Source: Paenibacillus castaneae (GTDB taxonomy: Bacteria; Bacillota; Bacilli; Paenibacillales; Paenibacillaceae). Taken from it: 64,000 nt of DNA. The position numbers were made by a program, and so were the translations under genes. The stretch's first letter is position 1. Each line of letters opens with the position of its first letter. The notes beneath the pieces were generated by a model. The model saw only the letters and a list, made by a program, of their open reading frames with translations, searched no databases and was not told the DNA's origin. The stretch covers positions 1,998,290 through 2,062,289 of the forward strand of contig NZ_KZ614144.1 of NCBI RefSeq assembly GCF_002884445.1. Direction: 5' to 3'. Shown in pieces: positions 26,919-36,365 of the stretch.

Positions 26919-27392
26919 TTACTCGATTATTTCTTTTTCGACAGAAATTTGATTCAGAATGTTAAGTAATTGGACGCGCCTCTCTGCCGATAAAGACGTT
27001 AATACATTCTCTGCCGACTCGCTCATTGCTGCTCGGGCTTTAATAATAATAGGAGGAGCTATATCGGAAAGCTGCAAGAACGTAGCTCTCCTGTCATCAG
27101 GATCAGGAATGCGAACGAGTAAATTTTCTTGTTCCAAAGCATCAACAAATTGGGTAACGGTTCGTGGCTTAATCCCTAATTTAGTGGCAAGCTCACTCAT
27201 CCGAATTTTGCCTGCTTCTGAAATAGCTACAAGAAATCGTAGTCGTGGTCCAGTCAAATAAGCCGGTATATCAAGACTGTTCAGATGCATTTCAAATTGA
27301 AGATGGAGCCTATGAGTAGTTCTGATTAATGTTTCCAATACAATGCCGGCTGGCGGGAATGACTCTGGGCCTGTTTTTTTTGAAGTGCTCAT
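26919..27392 (-). CDS. MarR-family transcriptional regulator
   Basis: The 157-residue protein has the MarR winged helix: IRMSELATKLGIKPRTVTQF as recognition segment, then VDALEQENLLVRIPDPDDRRATFLQLSD, the beta-wing with the DRR signature. Flanking helices form the dimer interface. AAGGAGG precedes the start on the minus strand. It is divergent from an oxidoreductase gene, with a 20-nt perfect palindrome between them. The pair looks like a MarR-controlled detoxification unit; the ligand is unknown. Confidence 0.92.
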   Translation of the reverse strand: MSTSKKTGPESFPPAGIVLETLIRTTHRLHLQFEMHLNSLDIPAYLTGPRLRFLVAISEAGKIRMSELATKLGIKPRTVTQFVDALEQENLLVRIPDPDDRRATFLQLSDIAPPIIIKARAAMSESAENVLTSLSAERRVQLLNILNQISVEKEIIE

Positions 27393-27448
27393 AAGAAACC
27401 TCCTTGACGATCAATTATTTATTGAGTAAACTCATATCATCAAATTAA

Positions 27449-27468
27449 ATATTGTGTATACACAATAT
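27449..27468. promoter_or_regulatory. MarR operator candidate
   Basis: ATATTGTGTATACACAATAT is a perfect 20-nt palindrome in the divergent region, the size and symmetry expected for a MarR dimer. A second, shorter repeat (TGAGT-AA-ACTCA, about 27423-27434) lies between it and the MarR start. Confidence 0.7.
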
Positions 27469-27592
27469 GTGTAAACATCATAATGCTATTTTACTCTAAT
27501 TTTTGAATTGTGGAAAGAACATTCAAGGTAGAAGAGCTATACTAACGTGTTTCATAGTTACCTGATCGAAGCTTAAGGAGGAGAAATATATA

Positions 27593-28525
27593 ATGATGAA
27601 CAAAATGATGCAGGCAATCCGTTATCATCAATTCGGAGGAGCTGATGTCCTTCAGCTTGAACAGGTTCCGCGTCCAGAGCCTCAGGCAGGTGAAGTGCTA
27701 GTTAAGGTATATGCAGCTGGCGTTCTTCCTGTCGATTGGAAAATTCGCAAAGGATTGTTCCCTATGCCGGTGCAATTTCCCCATATTCCGGGTACGGCTC
27801 TGGCAGGTGTAGTCGAGGAAGTCGGATCAGGCGTTACACAATTCCAGAAAGGGCAGGCTGTATTCGGAAGAACTACGAAAGGAACCTATGCAGAATATAC
27901 GACAGCCCCTGCAGAAGCGATTGCACATAAGCCCTTATCAATCAGCTTTGATGAGGCTGCAACCCTTTCTGGAGGTGCAACAACTGCATGGCGGGCTATT
28001 GTAATTGACGGCGTTGTGAAGGCTGGTGATCGTGTACTTGTACACGGCGCTGCCGGAGGTGTCGGTTTGTTCGCTATCCAATTCGCTAAGTGGAAGGGAG
28101 CGTATGTGATCGGTACTGCTGGACCTTCGAATGTTGATTTCATTCATTCCTTGGGTGCGGACACTGTGATTGATTATACGACTACCTCGTTCGAACAAGC
28201 CGTGCAAGATGTCGATCTTGTACTGGACACGATTGGCGGCGAGACGCTTGAACGTTCTTGGTCGGTCGTTAGACGAGGAGGAAGCTTGGTTTCAATAGCG
28301 GGACAGCCACCGCTAAATAAGGCGCAGGAGTTAGGCATAAGGGTGATGAGATCAAGTCTTGCTACTAATCATGACCTGGACCATATTGCAAAATTAATTG
28401 ATGAAGGGATTGTAAAGACGTTTATCGAGAAGACATTTACTCTTAGTGATGCTCGCCAAGCCCATGAACATAGCCAAAGCGGACATGGACGGGGGCGTAT
28501 TGTACTTCATATTGCCGATATGTAG
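27593..28525 (+). CDS. NAD(P)H-dependent quinone/zeta-crystallin-type oxidoreductase (MDR)
   Basis: The 310-residue enzyme has the GroES-like substrate domain (YHQFGGADVLQLEQVPRP, HIPGTALAGVVEEVGSGV) and a Rossmann domain with VLVHGAAGGVGLFAIQFAK. The Cys and His zinc ligands of alcohol dehydrogenases are absent, as expected for zinc-independent quinone or enone reductases. GGAGGAG lies 9 nt before ATG 27593. It diverges from a MarR gene and is probably repressed by it until an electrophile or phenolic compound appears. The true substrate is not readable from sequence. Confidence 0.9.
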   Translation: MMNKMMQAIRYHQFGGADVLQLEQVPRPEPQAGEVLVKVYAAGVLPVDWKIRKGLFPMPVQFPHIPGTALAGVVEEVGSGVTQFQKGQAVFGRTTKGTYAEYTTAPAEAIAHKPLSISFDEAATLSGGATTAWRAIVIDGVVKAGDRVLVHGAAGGVGLFAIQFAKWKGAYVIGTAGPSNVDFIHSLGADTVIDYTTTSFEQAVQDVDLVLDTIGGETLERSWSVVRRGGSLVSIAGQPPLNKAQELGIRVMRSSLATNHDLDHIAKLIDEGIVKTFIEKTFTLSDARQAHEHSQSGHGRGRIVLHIADM

Positions 28526-28573
28526 AATAATGCACGCTGTTGGTTAGGAAAGGTGTATGGGCGGAAAACTTCC

Positions 28574-28601
28574 TTGATTGTCCATTTTTAAATAGTATAC
28601 A
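28574..28601 (+). promoter_or_regulatory. feo operon promoter
   Basis: TTGATT and TATACA are 16 bases apart, directly before a Fur-box core. Confidence 0.6.
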
Positions 28602-28602
28602 G

Positions 28603-28614
28603 ATGATTATCATT
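28603..28614. promoter_or_regulatory. Fur-box core 1
   Basis: ATGATTATCATT matches the central part of the Fur consensus (ATGATAATCATT) at 11 of 12 positions and lies just after the -10 element. Confidence 0.6.
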
Positions 28615-28629
28615 CCTGATATAATTGCT

Positions 28630-28648
28630 GTGATTGATAATCATTGTC
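28630..28648. promoter_or_regulatory. Fur box 2
   Basis: GTGATTGATAATCATTGTC matches the 19-nt Fur consensus at 15 positions. Together with box 1 it would give iron-dependent repression of feoAB. Confidence 0.75.
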
Positions 28649-28669
28649 ACCTAAACGGGAGTGGACGGA

Positions 28670-28897
28670 TTGTATTTAACGGATATACATCAAGGGGAAG
28701 AAGTACGCATTACGAATACGAACCGGATGAATGAGCTTGTTCAGCGTCGGCTATTGGATCTTGGAATTTTGGAAGGCTCTCTCGTTAGAATTAAGCATAT
28801 TTTACCTTTGGGCGGGCCGATAGCGATTGAAACAAAAGGTCAATTAATAGGAATTCGCCGCCGAGATGCAAGAATGATTGGGGTTGAATGCATATGA
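28670..28897 (+). CDS. feoA: FeoA, ferrous iron transport accessory protein
   Basis: A 75-residue SH3-like protein. Typical FeoA features are LTDIHQGEEVRITN at the start, RRLLDLGILEGSLVRI with the LG-hallmark, and the PLGGPIAIETKGQLIGIRR strand region. I use TTG 28670 because GGAG lies 8 nt upstream; the in-frame GTG 28661 has no SD. The last bases (ATATGA) overlap the feoB start. It is thought to stimulate the FeoB GTPase-transporter at the membrane. Confidence 0.9.
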   Translation: MYLTDIHQGEEVRITNTNRMNELVQRRLLDLGILEGSLVRIKHILPLGGPIAIETKGQLIGIRRRDARMIGVECI

Positions 28898-30903
28898 ACA
28901 ATGTGGCTTTAGCAGGCAACCCCAATACAGGCAAAACATCATTATTCAACAGACTGACAGGTTCCTATGAATATGTTGGAAACTGGACAGGGGTCACGGT
29001 TGAGAAAAAAGTAGGAACTTTAAAAAATAACGGCGGCTATCTGGTCGATTTACCAGGTGTATATTCCCTGAACCCCTTATCTAAGGATGAAGGTGTCGCA
29101 ACACATTATCTTCTATATGATCATATATCCCTTATATTAAACATTGTCGATGCTTCCCAATTAGAGCGTAACCTGTACTTAACTTTGCAGCTTTTAGAAT
29201 ATGGAAAACCGCTTGCAATCGGGTTGAATATGATAGATGTCGCGAAAACAAGGGGAATTCATATAGATGATCAGTGCTTAGCCGAACGTCTTGGTTGCAC
29301 GGTGGTCCCCATTGTCGCACGTACTGGAGCAGGTTGTGATGATTTAGCCAACAAGCTCTCCTCTTCTGTGAATCAGCAAGCACCGCTTATAATCGACTAT
29401 GGCCGCGCTCTAGAGGAATCCATTCATCAACTCATTTCTTTGCTTCCGGATGATCAACAATTACCACCGAGCAGATGGTTAGCGATTCAACTCCTAGAAG
29501 GAAACGGTTTAGTTCGCGAGCTGCTTTTGAAATATATATCTGAGCCTACACTGAATGAATGTGTGGAGCAAGCAGAAAGAAATATTAAATCGGAAACAAT
29601 GTCACAATCGATCGCACATCATATTCGGACCATTCGAGGCAGTTATATTCAGTCTCTATTAGAAGGCTGCATGAGGGATACGAAGAAGCTTGCCTATACT
29701 GTGACAGATCGAATCGATAATATAGTGACTAATAGAGTGCTTGGTCTTCCAATTTTTCTATTATTTACTTATCTTATATTTAAACTAACGTTTGATTGGC
29801 TCGGGACACCCCTCTCAGACGGTTTGGATTATTTGATTACAGGGCCGCTAACAGACATCATTCATAGCTTACTATCAGCAGCAGGTGCAACTGAATTTAT
29901 TGAAGCCCTTATTTTACAAGGCATTGTTGCAGGTGTTGGAGGAGTTATCGTTTTTGTACCGCAAATATTTATCCTATTCTTTATGATTTCATTTATTGAG
30001 GATTCAGGTTATATGGCACGTGTTGCCATGGTCATGGATAAAATTATGGAGAGCATCGGGCTAAACGGAAAAGCATTCATTCCTATGATTATCGGCTTTG
30101 GCTGCAATGTGCCCGGCATTATGGCGGCAAGAACGATTGAACAACCGAAGGAACGGCTCTTAACGATTATTTTAACGCCGCTTATGTCTTGTTCAGCAAG
30201 GCTGACCGTGTACAGTTTATTTGTCGGAGCATTTTTCAAACAAAATCAAGCATTAATTGTACTATCTCTTTATTTATTAGGTATTATTCTTGCTTTAACA
30301 CTAGCGAAAATCTTTTCATCTACCATTTTAAAACAAAGCAGCTCTTTTTTTGTTATCGAATTACCGCCATATCGAATTCCGCAATTAAAAACATTATTTC
30401 AAAGCACATGGGAGAAAGGAAAAGGATTCGTTCGTAAAGCCGGTACCTTTATATTTGGAGGATCGGTTGTTATTTGGTTAATGACGTATGCAGGACCAAG
30501 CGGATTAAAAGTTCCGATGGATGAGAGCTTCCTAGCATTAATTGGCGGCGCCTTGGCTCCGATATTTAATCCGATTGGATTTGGCAACTGGCAAGCAGGG
30601 GCAGCTTTGTTAACTGGTTTTCTTGCAAAAGAAGTCGTTGTTTCAACCATGAATATTATTTACGTTGCTCCTGACATGCACACCTTACAGGGTGTAATGG
30701 TTGACTTTTTCACACCGCTATCTGCCTATAGCTTTCTAGCTTTCATCCTGCTGTATGTTCCATGCCTAGCAACTGTAGCAGCCATTAAAAAAGAAACAAA
30801 TTCAGCAAAATGGACATGGTTTTCAGTTATTTATGCTCTTATCATTGCCTATATTGTTTCTATCCTTATTTATCAAGGTGGTCTCCTTCTGGGATTCCAT
30901 TAA
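28894..30903 (+). CDS. feoB: FeoB, ferrous iron transporter with GTPase domain
   Basis: About 669 residues. The N-terminal G domain has G1 GNPNTGKTS, G3 DLPG and G4 NMID. A short helical linker follows and then about ten membrane helices with two Gate motifs: GCNVPGIMAARTIE with the conserved Cys, and SCSARLTVYSL. A second conserved region is FLAKEVVVSTMNII. It imports Fe2+ across the cytoplasmic membrane. ATG 28894 overlaps the feoA stop; ATG 28888 two codons earlier is possible. The protein is somewhat shorter than the E. coli one (773), which is usual in Firmicutes. Confidence 0.96.
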   Translation: MNNVALAGNPNTGKTSLFNRLTGSYEYVGNWTGVTVEKKVGTLKNNGGYLVDLPGVYSLNPLSKDEGVATHYLLYDHISLILNIVDASQLERNLYLTLQLLEYGKPLAIGLNMIDVAKTRGIHIDDQCLAERLGCTVVPIVARTGAGCDDLANKLSSSVNQQAPLIIDYGRALEESIHQLISLLPDDQQLPPSRWLAIQLLEGNGLVRELLLKYISEPTLNECVEQAERNIKSETMSQSIAHHIRTIRGSYIQSLLEGCMRDTKKLAYTVTDRIDNIVTNRVLGLPIFLLFTYLIFKLTFDWLGTPLSDGLDYLITGPLTDIIHSLLSAAGATEFIEALILQGIVAGVGGVIVFVPQIFILFFMISFIEDSGYMARVAMVMDKIMESIGLNGKAFIPMIIGFGCNVPGIMAARTIEQPKERLLTIILTPLMSCSARLTVYSLFVGAFFKQNQALIVLSLYLLGIILALTLAKIFSSTILKQSSSFFVIELPPYRIPQLKTLFQSTWEKGKGFVRKAGTFIFGGSVVIWLMTYAGPSGLKVPMDESFLALIGGALAPIFNPIGFGNWQAGAALLTGFLAKEVVVSTMNIIYVAPDMHTLQGVMVDFFTPLSAYSFLAFILLYVPCLATVAAIKKETNSAKWTWFSVIYALIIAYIVSILIYQGGLLLGFH

Positions 30904-30924
30904 TTTAGAAAGAAGGAAATCGAT

Positions 30925-31077
30925 ATGCTCGTGAGTATCATTCTTGGTACACTCATTTTTGGTTATGCTGTTTTCACCCTCTACCGATTTGTCAACAGAA
31001 GCAAAATGGGGAAATGTGCAGGATGTTCTCTCAGTGAAACATGTTCCACTGGCTGTTCAACGCCTTCAGCCAAGTAG
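30925..31077 (+). CDS. FeoB-associated Cys-rich membrane protein
   Basis: A 50-residue protein starting 21 bases after feoB, with GAAGGAAAT as SD. One membrane helix (about residues 3-20: VSIILGTLIFGYAVFTLY) is followed by a basic stretch and four Cys residues (C31, C34, C40, C44) in CAGCSLSETC and STGC. This matches small single-helix Cys-rich proteins encoded after feoB in Firmicutes, which may help iron delivery or replace FeoC. It is missed by ORF cutoffs at 60 residues. Confidence 0.85.
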   Translation: MLVSIILGTLIFGYAVFTLYRFVNRSKMGKCAGCSLSETCSTGCSTPSAK

Positions 31078-31093
31078 CAGCATAAAATAAATT

Positions 31094-31128
31094 AAAGCGA
31101 CCTTTTTCACTAGGGTTGCTTTTTTTTG
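31094..31128 (+). terminator. Rho-independent terminator of the feo operon
   Basis: AAAGCGACC and GGGTTGCTTT pair with one G-U wobble; eight Ts follow. Confidence 0.8.
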
Positions 31129-31298
31129 TGTATTAGAAGTAAATAATTTGCTGTTGGTGTAAAATTCGGGTTGTGATTTTGATTATTCGCTTTTAATATT
31201 AGAATTGAATTAATGCGGGTGAGCGATAGTTAATATATCCATTAATTCAATCAGCAACAACAATACAAAATATGGCTTATTCCATAAGGGGGATCATA

Positions 31299-33047
31299 GT
31301 GTTAAAGCGTATTCGAAAGATAAGTCTGATAAAGCAAATTTTATATTTGCTGTACATTATGCTGATTATACTTTTAATTTCCTTTATCGTTTCCAATTCG
31401 ATTGCAAAGAGCATAGTTGAGAAAAAGGTAACAGAATCGACAACGAAAATTTTACTTCAAGTGGAAGAAACAATGGAGAGCTTCTATAAGGATATGGACG
31501 GAATTTCGTATTCTCTCCTCTACAGTCCCACGATTCAATCCTATTTGGGCACGAATGAGATTTTATCGCGGATTCTTATGAACCAAGAAATAGCTGCTCA
31601 ATTCTCAAGTACGCTTGCGTTGAAAGAAAATATGAGAGGCATACGAATTTATGATACAGAAGGCAAAATGGTTGCAAGTGTAGGGAAAGCGATTGAACCG
31701 ACCGTGAAACGTCAAGTTTCAGAAATAGAGTATTCGGGCATATTCTCAGACAAGATGAACGGGTCCTATTATACGATTGCCGTACCGGTATACAATCTGC
31801 AAAACAACTATTTGTTAAGAGACTACCGCGGCATGTGCTTATTTATTATGGACGTCTCTAACTTCGACAGCATGTTGAAAAAATCCAAGATAACGCCGCA
31901 TTCCAGATTAATGCTTGTCGATCACAACGATAAGGTGATAGCAAACTCTGATATTGAAAGCGGTTTAGAGAAATTTAATGCAGATAATTTGCGCGATGAT
32001 AAGCGATATATTGTGCAAGAAATTACATTATCCTGTACCGGTTGGAAGATTATTAGCGTAATACCCAAAAACGAGCTCCTTCAGGATTTGGATATAATAA
32101 AGCGATTGAATGTTGCCACCTATGTAATCATTTTTTCGATTTTTTGTGTATTTTTATTAATATTTTACGGACGCATTCTAAAACCGATAAAGGCTTTAAT
32201 GGATTTTATTCGGACTTATACGAAAAACGGGGGCCGAAGCCGTTTCAATGTTGTCTACCATAATGAAATCGGGGTGCTCGCTGATAACCTGAACAAAATG
32301 CTAGATGAGATTGATAGATTAGGCAGCGATGTTCAAATTGCCCAAAAGCAAATGTACGAGACTGAAATCGTGAAAAAGCAAATGGAGATTTCGGCTTATC
32401 GCAACCAAATCAATCCGCATTTCTTGTATAACACATTGGAATGCATACGCGCTATGGCCTTCTACTATAAGGCAGAGGACATTGCCGATATATCGGCCTC
32501 GTTATCGAATATGTTTCGATATTCAGTAAAGGGCGAAAACATAGTGTCCGTCTACGATGAAATCGTCCATCTCAAGGAATATGCGACTATTATCGATTTC
32601 CGGTTTAGAGGAAAAATACAGATTGCTGTGCAAGCGGATGAATCGTTATATTCGGAAAAAACGTTAAAAATGCTGCTGCAGCCGATCGTGGAAAACGCGG
32701 TTTTCCACGGTTTAGAGAAGAAGATCGAACCAGGAATGGTTACCGTACAAATTAGAAAAATTGGTCATAATCAAATTCGGTTTTCCATTATGGACAACGG
32801 ATGCGGAATGGATGAGCATCGATTGAGCGTACTGCAAGCATGCCTGCACCAATACGAGGCTCCGGGTTTCATGACGAACATCGGAGACAAAGGCATCGGA
32901 CTTGCTAATATATACCGCAGAATCAAGCTTTTTTATGGGGATCAGGCAGAAATGACGATTGACAGCACATTGAATGTGGGGACAACGGTGAGCATCACCT
33001 TCTCGTCTGATAAACAACTGTTGGAAACGGAGGATTTGCATGTATAA
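31299..33047 (+). CDS. YesM-type sensor histidine kinase
   Basis: About 582 residues. Two membrane helices (about 12-35 and 275-295) flank an extracellular dCache-like sensor of about 240 residues. HAMP (LKPIKALMDFIRTY), the HisKA-7TM-like phosphoacceptor region (SAYRNQINPHFLYNTLECIR) and an ATPase domain (QPIVENAVFHGLE, DNGCGM, GIGLANIYRRI) follow. GTG 31299 has AAGGGGG 6 nt upstream. It overlaps the response-regulator gene. YesM kinases in Paenibacillus sense oligosaccharides, often with the binding protein, and switch on the ABC importer encoded just downstream. Confidence 0.93.
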   Translation: MLKRIRKISLIKQILYLLYIMLIILLISFIVSNSIAKSIVEKKVTESTTKILLQVEETMESFYKDMDGISYSLLYSPTIQSYLGTNEILSRILMNQEIAAQFSSTLALKENMRGIRIYDTEGKMVASVGKAIEPTVKRQVSEIEYSGIFSDKMNGSYYTIAVPVYNLQNNYLLRDYRGMCLFIMDVSNFDSMLKKSKITPHSRLMLVDHNDKVIANSDIESGLEKFNADNLRDDKRYIVQEITLSCTGWKIISVIPKNELLQDLDIIKRLNVATYVIIFSIFCVFLLIFYGRILKPIKALMDFIRTYTKNGGRSRFNVVYHNEIGVLADNLNKMLDEIDRLGSDVQIAQKQMYETEIVKKQMEISAYRNQINPHFLYNTLECIRAMAFYYKAEDIADISASLSNMFRYSVKGENIVSVYDEIVHLKEYATIIDFRFRGKIQIAVQADESLYSEKTLKMLLQPIVENAVFHGLEKKIEPGMVTVQIRKIGHNQIRFSIMDNGCGMDEHRLSVLQACLHQYEAPGFMTNIGDKGIGLANIYRRIKLFYGDQAEMTIDSTLNVGTTVSITFSSDKQLLETEDLHV

Positions 33048-34494
33048 CGTACTGATTGTTGACGACGAGCCATGGGTAGCTTATGGCATTGCGAATTTAA
33101 TTAACTGGGAGAGCCTTGGCTTCCAAATAATCGGAGAAGTGCATGACGGTCTTACCGCTTTGGAGATTATCATCGACAAACAACCAGAACTCATCATTTC
33201 TGATATTAGGATGCCCGGGTTGGACGGTATTCAATTATTGGAAAAAATGAAAGAAAAGCAGCTGGATTCCAAGGTTATTCTTATTAGCGGATATGCTGAA
33301 TTTGAATACGCGCAAAAAGCATTGAGGCTTGGCGCTTACGATTATTTATTAAAGCAGGTTGACAAGAACAAGCTTACGGAAACGGTATTGCGGTTAAAGG
33401 ATGATTTGCAAAACAAGCAGCTAGCAGCTAATGAATTTGAAGTCATGCTTGACGATTTGTTCGAATGGCTGGAACCGGATAACACTATTACAGTCGGCAA
33501 TTACTTGTCCAATAAAGGGATTGAGTCGGAATATCCACATTTTCGGTTTCTATGTAGTTTATATTCCTCTCCGATAGCTCCGCTATTCAAAGAAGGGATG
33601 ATTCGGACGAAAGGCATAGATGTTATTAGGCTCCGTACAGGGCTGCATAAAGTATCGATCATATTAAGCTACGACGAAAGCAAGTCTCCTTTGCAATTTT
33701 TGAATTACATCACGGATTATTTATCCGATGCGCAGCACACGGGTATTAGCAGCATCGGCTTATTTTCGACTCCAATTGCTAAGCTTTATCAGGAATCCGA
33801 TATTGCAATGTGCAGCACAGCCTTTCATCAAGGAGATAAGGTGATGTCGTATAAGCTGCAGGAGCTTTCTCCTGCGTTACGAAAGAAGATCATTCATTTG
33901 GAGCTATCCATTAAAGAACAGGCTCGCGAGCAAATTGAAAGCATGCTGGATTTGATTTGCGAGTATTGCAAGGAGCAGAGCTTAAATATCGATCAAATTT
34001 CAATGATTTACAACCAGATTGTTTCTGCTATTTACAAATATTACGGGAATTCTAATCGGAGCCTCGAAATCGAGCATCTTCATTATGAGCAGATTATTCG
34101 GTACTTCAGTACGATTGAACAGCTCTTCCATCGGCTTAAATCTTTTTTTGAGCTGTTAACCGAGGAAGAGGTGCAGATCCACAATGTTCAAGTGGAGAAA
34201 ATTATTGATTATATAAATAGCCGCTATACTGAGGATATTTTACTGAGCTCGATTGCCAAAAATTTCAATATGAGTATCGGATATTTGAGTACATTGATCA
34301 AGAAAGAGACGGGAGCAACGTATTCGGACTATATCATGAACAAACGATTAGGCATGGCCAAAGATTTATTAAACGATCCATCGCTATCCGTCCATGATAT
34401 TGTTCAGCGAGTCGGTTATAAGGATTATTTTCATTTCAATAAGCTATTCAAAAAACATTTCGGAATTACGCCGAGCAAGTATCGTAAGCTTTAG
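33040..34494 (+). CDS. YesN-type AraC-family response regulator
   Basis: The 484-residue protein has a receiver domain (VDDEPWVAYG, phosphoacceptor Asp in LIISDIRMPGLDG, ISGYAEFEYAQKALRLGAYDYLLKQV), a helical middle region of about 230 residues, and an AraC DNA-binding domain: IAKNFNMSIGYLSTLIKKETG and VGYKDYFHFNKLFKKHFG, then ITPSKYRK. It overlaps the kinase gene by 8 bases. It probably activates the importer and GH43/GH51 genes behind it. Confidence 0.95.
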   Translation: MYNVLIVDDEPWVAYGIANLINWESLGFQIIGEVHDGLTALEIIIDKQPELIISDIRMPGLDGIQLLEKMKEKQLDSKVILISGYAEFEYAQKALRLGAYDYLLKQVDKNKLTETVLRLKDDLQNKQLAANEFEVMLDDLFEWLEPDNTITVGNYLSNKGIESEYPHFRFLCSLYSSPIAPLFKEGMIRTKGIDVIRLRTGLHKVSIILSYDESKSPLQFLNYITDYLSDAQHTGISSIGLFSTPIAKLYQESDIAMCSTAFHQGDKVMSYKLQELSPALRKKIIHLELSIKEQAREQIESMLDLICEYCKEQSLNIDQISMIYNQIVSAIYKYYGNSNRSLEIEHLHYEQIIRYFSTIEQLFHRLKSFFELLTEEEVQIHNVQVEKIIDYINSRYTEDILLSSIAKNFNMSIGYLSTLIKKETGATYSDYIMNKRLGMAKDLLNDPSLSVHDIVQRVGYKDYFHFNKLFKKHFGITPSKYRKL

Positions 34495-34614
34495 CGGTTG
34501 TTACGAACGAAACACCAAAATAAAAAAATGGGAACATGTGCCGGATCAAGCGGGAAAGATATGATGTAGAAGTTCAGACAAATAGATTTCAATAAAGGGA
34601 GGTTTTTTTCAATC

Positions 34615-36285
34615 ATGAAAGGGAAATACACAGCGCTAGTATTGTTGGTGTTCTCGTTGCTATTCGCGGGCTGCAGTTCCAACGGAAATACTGAAAACGT
34701 TAACAAAGTTACTGGTGAAAACAGTGGAACTCAAACTCAGTCAAAGGCTGTTTGGTTCTCAACGGTAGATTTCTGGAATCCGCCTGCTACGTGGAGTACG
34801 GATCCGAATACGGTGCAAGGCGCGATAACGGAAAAAACAGGGTTAACGTTCGAGTTTAATATTCCTGCTCAAGACGGCGACACGAAGCTGAATCTAATGC
34901 TCGTATCCGGCGATAACTTTCCTGATGTTGTGACCGTTACGAATGACGTGCTCATCAAGAAGCTGATAGAAGCAGGCAAGGTTTGGGATTTGGAAGAGTT
35001 TCTGAAGAAATATGATCCGGATTCACATCTGTTGACAGACTTCCCAGCTGACGTGAAAGAAACCATTATTAGCCGGGATGGCGGATTCTACGCATATCCT
35101 AGCCATATCAACTCAGAAGATGCAAGAGCTGTGTATCCTCCATCGGGACAATTTTACATTGATCTTGTTGATTACGGATCTAATAACGGCATTCTGGTCA
35201 ACGGAAATCTGTTGAAAGAGGCTGGTCTGACGATAGATGATATTAAATCTGAGTCTGGGCTCCTCGAGGCATACAAGAAGATGAAGGATTTGACGGTAGA
35301 TGGGGCTCCTGTCATCCCTCTTTTAGTGGATGGAAAAGGATTTCAAGATCCTACATTAGGATTCCTTCAAGATACGTTTGGCGCAATGCCAGTTGACAAG
35401 GATGGAAATTTCCGAGATAAACTATTAGCTCCTGAAACGAAAGAAGCGCTGCAATTCCTCTATAAAGCACAGCAAGGGGAATATTTCGAACCGGGACAAA
35501 TGACGGTCGATAATGCTGCGGTAAAGGCGGATATCGCATCCGGCCGAGTATTTACTTTCATTGGTAATACCGCAAATACATCTTTCCAACTGAACGATTA
35601 TTGGACTTCCTCGGGACCGGTCTTGTCGGAAACAGGAACAACTCCCGTATTAGCCAAAGATAAAAGGGCTGGTGGCGGCTGGATGAAGACCTTTATTTCG
35701 AAGACGACCAAACAGCCTGAAAAGCTTGCCAAATGGATCAGCTTTATGACGAGCAAGGAAGGCATGCTGCTTCATATTTACGGGTTTGAAGGCATTCATT
35801 ACAACTTCGACGGCGAAGGCCATCTGATTAAGACTGAGCAGGGGCTTAAGGATGCTGCTGAATATATGACAACTGGTTTAAGTGCATTTTGGCCATTTCA
35901 TCATACAACTTTCTCGTATAGTATACAGCAAGCCCCAACTGAGGATACGGATTTAGAAGCGGTTACGGCAAACCGAGTGCAGGCTGCTTACGGAAAGTCG
36001 CAGGAAACTAAAATTTTCGACAGCGCTTCCTTTAACCTGCCGGCTGATTTATTCCCTGCTAGCAGCAATCTGGCTAATGACGAGCTTCAAATCAAAACGT
36101 ATAAGGAAGCACAAATTGCGAAAATTATCATGGCCAAAAATGATGGTGAGTTCAGCAAACTGTATGACGATATGATCGTACAATTGAAAAAGCTGGGTAT
36201 CGAAAATCTCGACAAGGAAAGAAACAAATACGTTCAAGATAAAAACAAAGAATACGGTATCAGCGTCAAGGGAATTAATTCCTAA
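34615..36285 (+). CDS. Extracellular sugar-binding lipoprotein of an ABC importer (LplA/YtcQ type)
   Basis: The 556-residue lipoprotein has lipobox LLFAGC (Cys20) and the large two-lobed binding-protein fold of the family linked to LplB/YtcP permeases. GGGAGG precedes ATG. Context with YesM/YesN, GH43 and GH51 points to arabinoxylan oligosaccharides as ligands. A strong hairpin (36307) follows, which commonly keeps binding-protein mRNA more abundant than that of the permeases. No ATPase gene is present, so a shared MsmX-type ATPase is likely. Confidence 0.92.
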   Translation: MKGKYTALVLLVFSLLFAGCSSNGNTENVNKVTGENSGTQTQSKAVWFSTVDFWNPPATWSTDPNTVQGAITEKTGLTFEFNIPAQDGDTKLNLMLVSGDNFPDVVTVTNDVLIKKLIEAGKVWDLEEFLKKYDPDSHLLTDFPADVKETIISRDGGFYAYPSHINSEDARAVYPPSGQFYIDLVDYGSNNGILVNGNLLKEAGLTIDDIKSESGLLEAYKKMKDLTVDGAPVIPLLVDGKGFQDPTLGFLQDTFGAMPVDKDGNFRDKLLAPETKEALQFLYKAQQGEYFEPGQMTVDNAAVKADIASGRVFTFIGNTANTSFQLNDYWTSSGPVLSETGTTPVLAKDKRAGGGWMKTFISKTTKQPEKLAKWISFMTSKEGMLLHIYGFEGIHYNFDGEGHLIKTEQGLKDAAEYMTTGLSAFWPFHHTTFSYSIQQAPTEDTDLEAVTANRVQAAYGKSQETKIFDSASFNLPADLFPASSNLANDELQIKTYKEAQIAKIIMAKNDGEFSKLYDDMIVQLKKLGIENLDKERNKYVQDKNKEYGISVKGINS

Positions 36286-36306
36286 TCGCATCCTAGAATG
36301 AAAAAG

Positions 36307-36338
36307 GTGCCAAAGTGCGTCTAGAACGCCTTTGGCAC
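36307..36338 (+). terminator. Intra-operon hairpin
   Basis: GTGCCAAAG-t-GCGT and ACGC-CTTTGGCAC pair fully except for one bulged T. There is no T run, so it probably protects the upstream mRNA end or lowers read-through rather than terminating fully. Confidence 0.65.
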
Positions 36339-36365
36339 TGGCAGTGTAAGAATGGAGGAAAAATG

